Shown here in pieces: positions 63,201-64,000 of a stretch of DNA of 64,000 nucleotides. A program made the position numbers and the translations under genes. The stretch is from Tetrahymena thermophila SB210 (Eukaryota; Ciliophora; Oligohymenophorea; Hymenostomatida; Tetrahymenidae), in assembly GCF_000189635.1 (NCBI RefSeq), contig NW_002476559.1, positions 1 through 64,000 on the forward strand, read 5' to 3'. Below the pieces are notes generated by a model that saw nothing but the letters and a program-made list of their open reading frames with translations, was not told where the DNA came from and made no database searches. Positions within the stretch are counted from its first letter, which is position 1. Each line of letters starts with the position of its first letter.

Positions 63201-64000
63201 AGTAATGGCTAACAACTACTTTGTGCAATTTATAAAAGGCATCTTAATCCTAAGTTTTATTGAAAACAAATTTAACAAGGCCTGGTCTAAAATATTTAAT
63301 TTGATTACATTTTCTAGCGAAAGAGTAAAATCACAGTGCTCTCCAGTGTTCCAATATTTTTAATAATCTGATTTAAATGGTTCTTTGCAGCATTTATAAA
63401 TTTTTTCTATTTCTTTTAACTTTTGAGCTCTTTTGTTTGGATCTTTGAAATTTCTTGAATCCAGCAATATTTTTTAAACCTAAATAAAAATTTTAATTTT
63501 AATTTTATTTTACAAAATTAAAAAAAATCTCACTCTTAACCTGTTAGATGGAAGCTTGCTTTCTTGATTTTAAGGAAGTTTTGCTAAATTTTCATACTGA
63601 GCAAATGTATGCTTTACTCCTTTGAAATAAAACCTTTCTTATTGAGAAAAAGGGTTGTTGTTAACTCCAATTGAGTTATTAGAAAAACTACCGTTTAGCA
63701 AAGTAGTTTGAGAAACTATATTATTACTTTATTATTATAAAGACATTTTTTCTAAATTTTGATTGTCTAATAAAGCTATATTTTAATTATTCAAAGTTAT
63801 GGGATTTTGAACTAAATTTTGAATAGGGTTTTAAATCAAATTTTAAATTTGGTTTTGAGCTAAATTTTATATTGGGTTTTATATAATATTATTATTGTTG
63901 TTTATTGTAAGTGGTTATTGTGGTATGATAGATTAAATGGAATTATTATTAAAGTTACAAGAAGCATTTTGAAATAAATTAAGTGGTTCAGAAGAGGTAT
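60259..64000 (-). CDS. BTB-domain protein, 5' truncated by window end
   Basis: Multi-exon minus-strand gene; stop TGA 60259-60261; the start lies beyond 64000. Visible order: an N/Q-rich region with QNPIQNL repeats; a linker; then a BTB domain (CDFTLSLEN joined by a 59-base phase-0 intron to DQDAFYKLHKVVVSHYSEYF, then RLMFKWMYFNELP). A BACK-like helical region follows (HLERLFIWLSKQAPVYFG). Next comes a beta-rich region with FKRPDIPTVFISEEFYSYSRKWRIIL, which may be MATH-like. A helical region (INHEKYAIHLIYRVCLNK) and a coiled-coil, Ser/Asn-rich tail end the protein. BTB proteins commonly act as Cullin-3 substrate adaptors, so a role in ubiquitination is inferred. Some exon borders are uncertain. 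Confidence 0.75.

Overview
The window looks like macronuclear DNA of a Tetrahymena-like ciliate. It is extremely AT-rich, and standard-code ORFs are short and mostly meaningless. Reading TAA and TAG as glutamine with TGA as the only stop opens long frames with recognisable domains and conserved splice phases. Introns are AT-rich, start GTA and end AG. The exact species cannot be told from sequence alone. A run of 100 N (26974-27073) marks an assembly gap.

Layout. (1) 0.1-9.6 kb: three tandem minus-strand protein kinase paralogues sharing a conserved N-terminal domain; the first has lost its catalytic residues. (2) 11.9-15.2 kb: a plus-strand TMEM63/OSCA-type membrane channel in three exons. 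(3) 16-18.8 kb: a RING + B-box + coiled-coil (TRIM-like) protein. (4) 19.9-26.1 kb: three minus-strand paralogues with two atypical CxC zinc fingers and an AT-hook-like GRP motif; the last two lie in a tandem duplication of about 2.6 kb, and one of these copies carries an 8-bp frameshift. (5) 29.4-30.4 kb: a four-exon Rab4-like GTPase. (6) 31.9-34.8 kb: a long Q/N-rich membrane RING protein. (7) 35.6-36.0 kb: two identical tRNA-Gly(GCC) genes. (8) 36.7-39.3 kb: a coiled-coil protein with a very acidic tail. (9) 43.9-45.2 kb: a divergent kinase with C-ending codon bias. (10) 47.6-49.6 kb: a Q/N/S-rich protein. (11) 51.4-54.5 kb: a membrane protein with a degenerate histidine-kinase ATPase domain. 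(12) 55.3-59.2 kb: a large protein of unknown family. (13) 60.3-64 kb: a BTB-domain protein running off the window end.

Genes are single transcription units separated by 0.8-4.6 kb of AT-rich DNA; nothing suggests operons. The themes are signalling (four Ser/Thr-kinase-like genes, one histidine-kinase-like gene, one Rab) and ubiquitin-type adaptors (two RING proteins, one BTB protein). Paralogue expansion with decay is visible twice: a pseudokinase in the kinase array and a frameshifted zinc-finger copy. Exon borders come from frame, GT/AG signals and paralogue comparison, so they are predictions.
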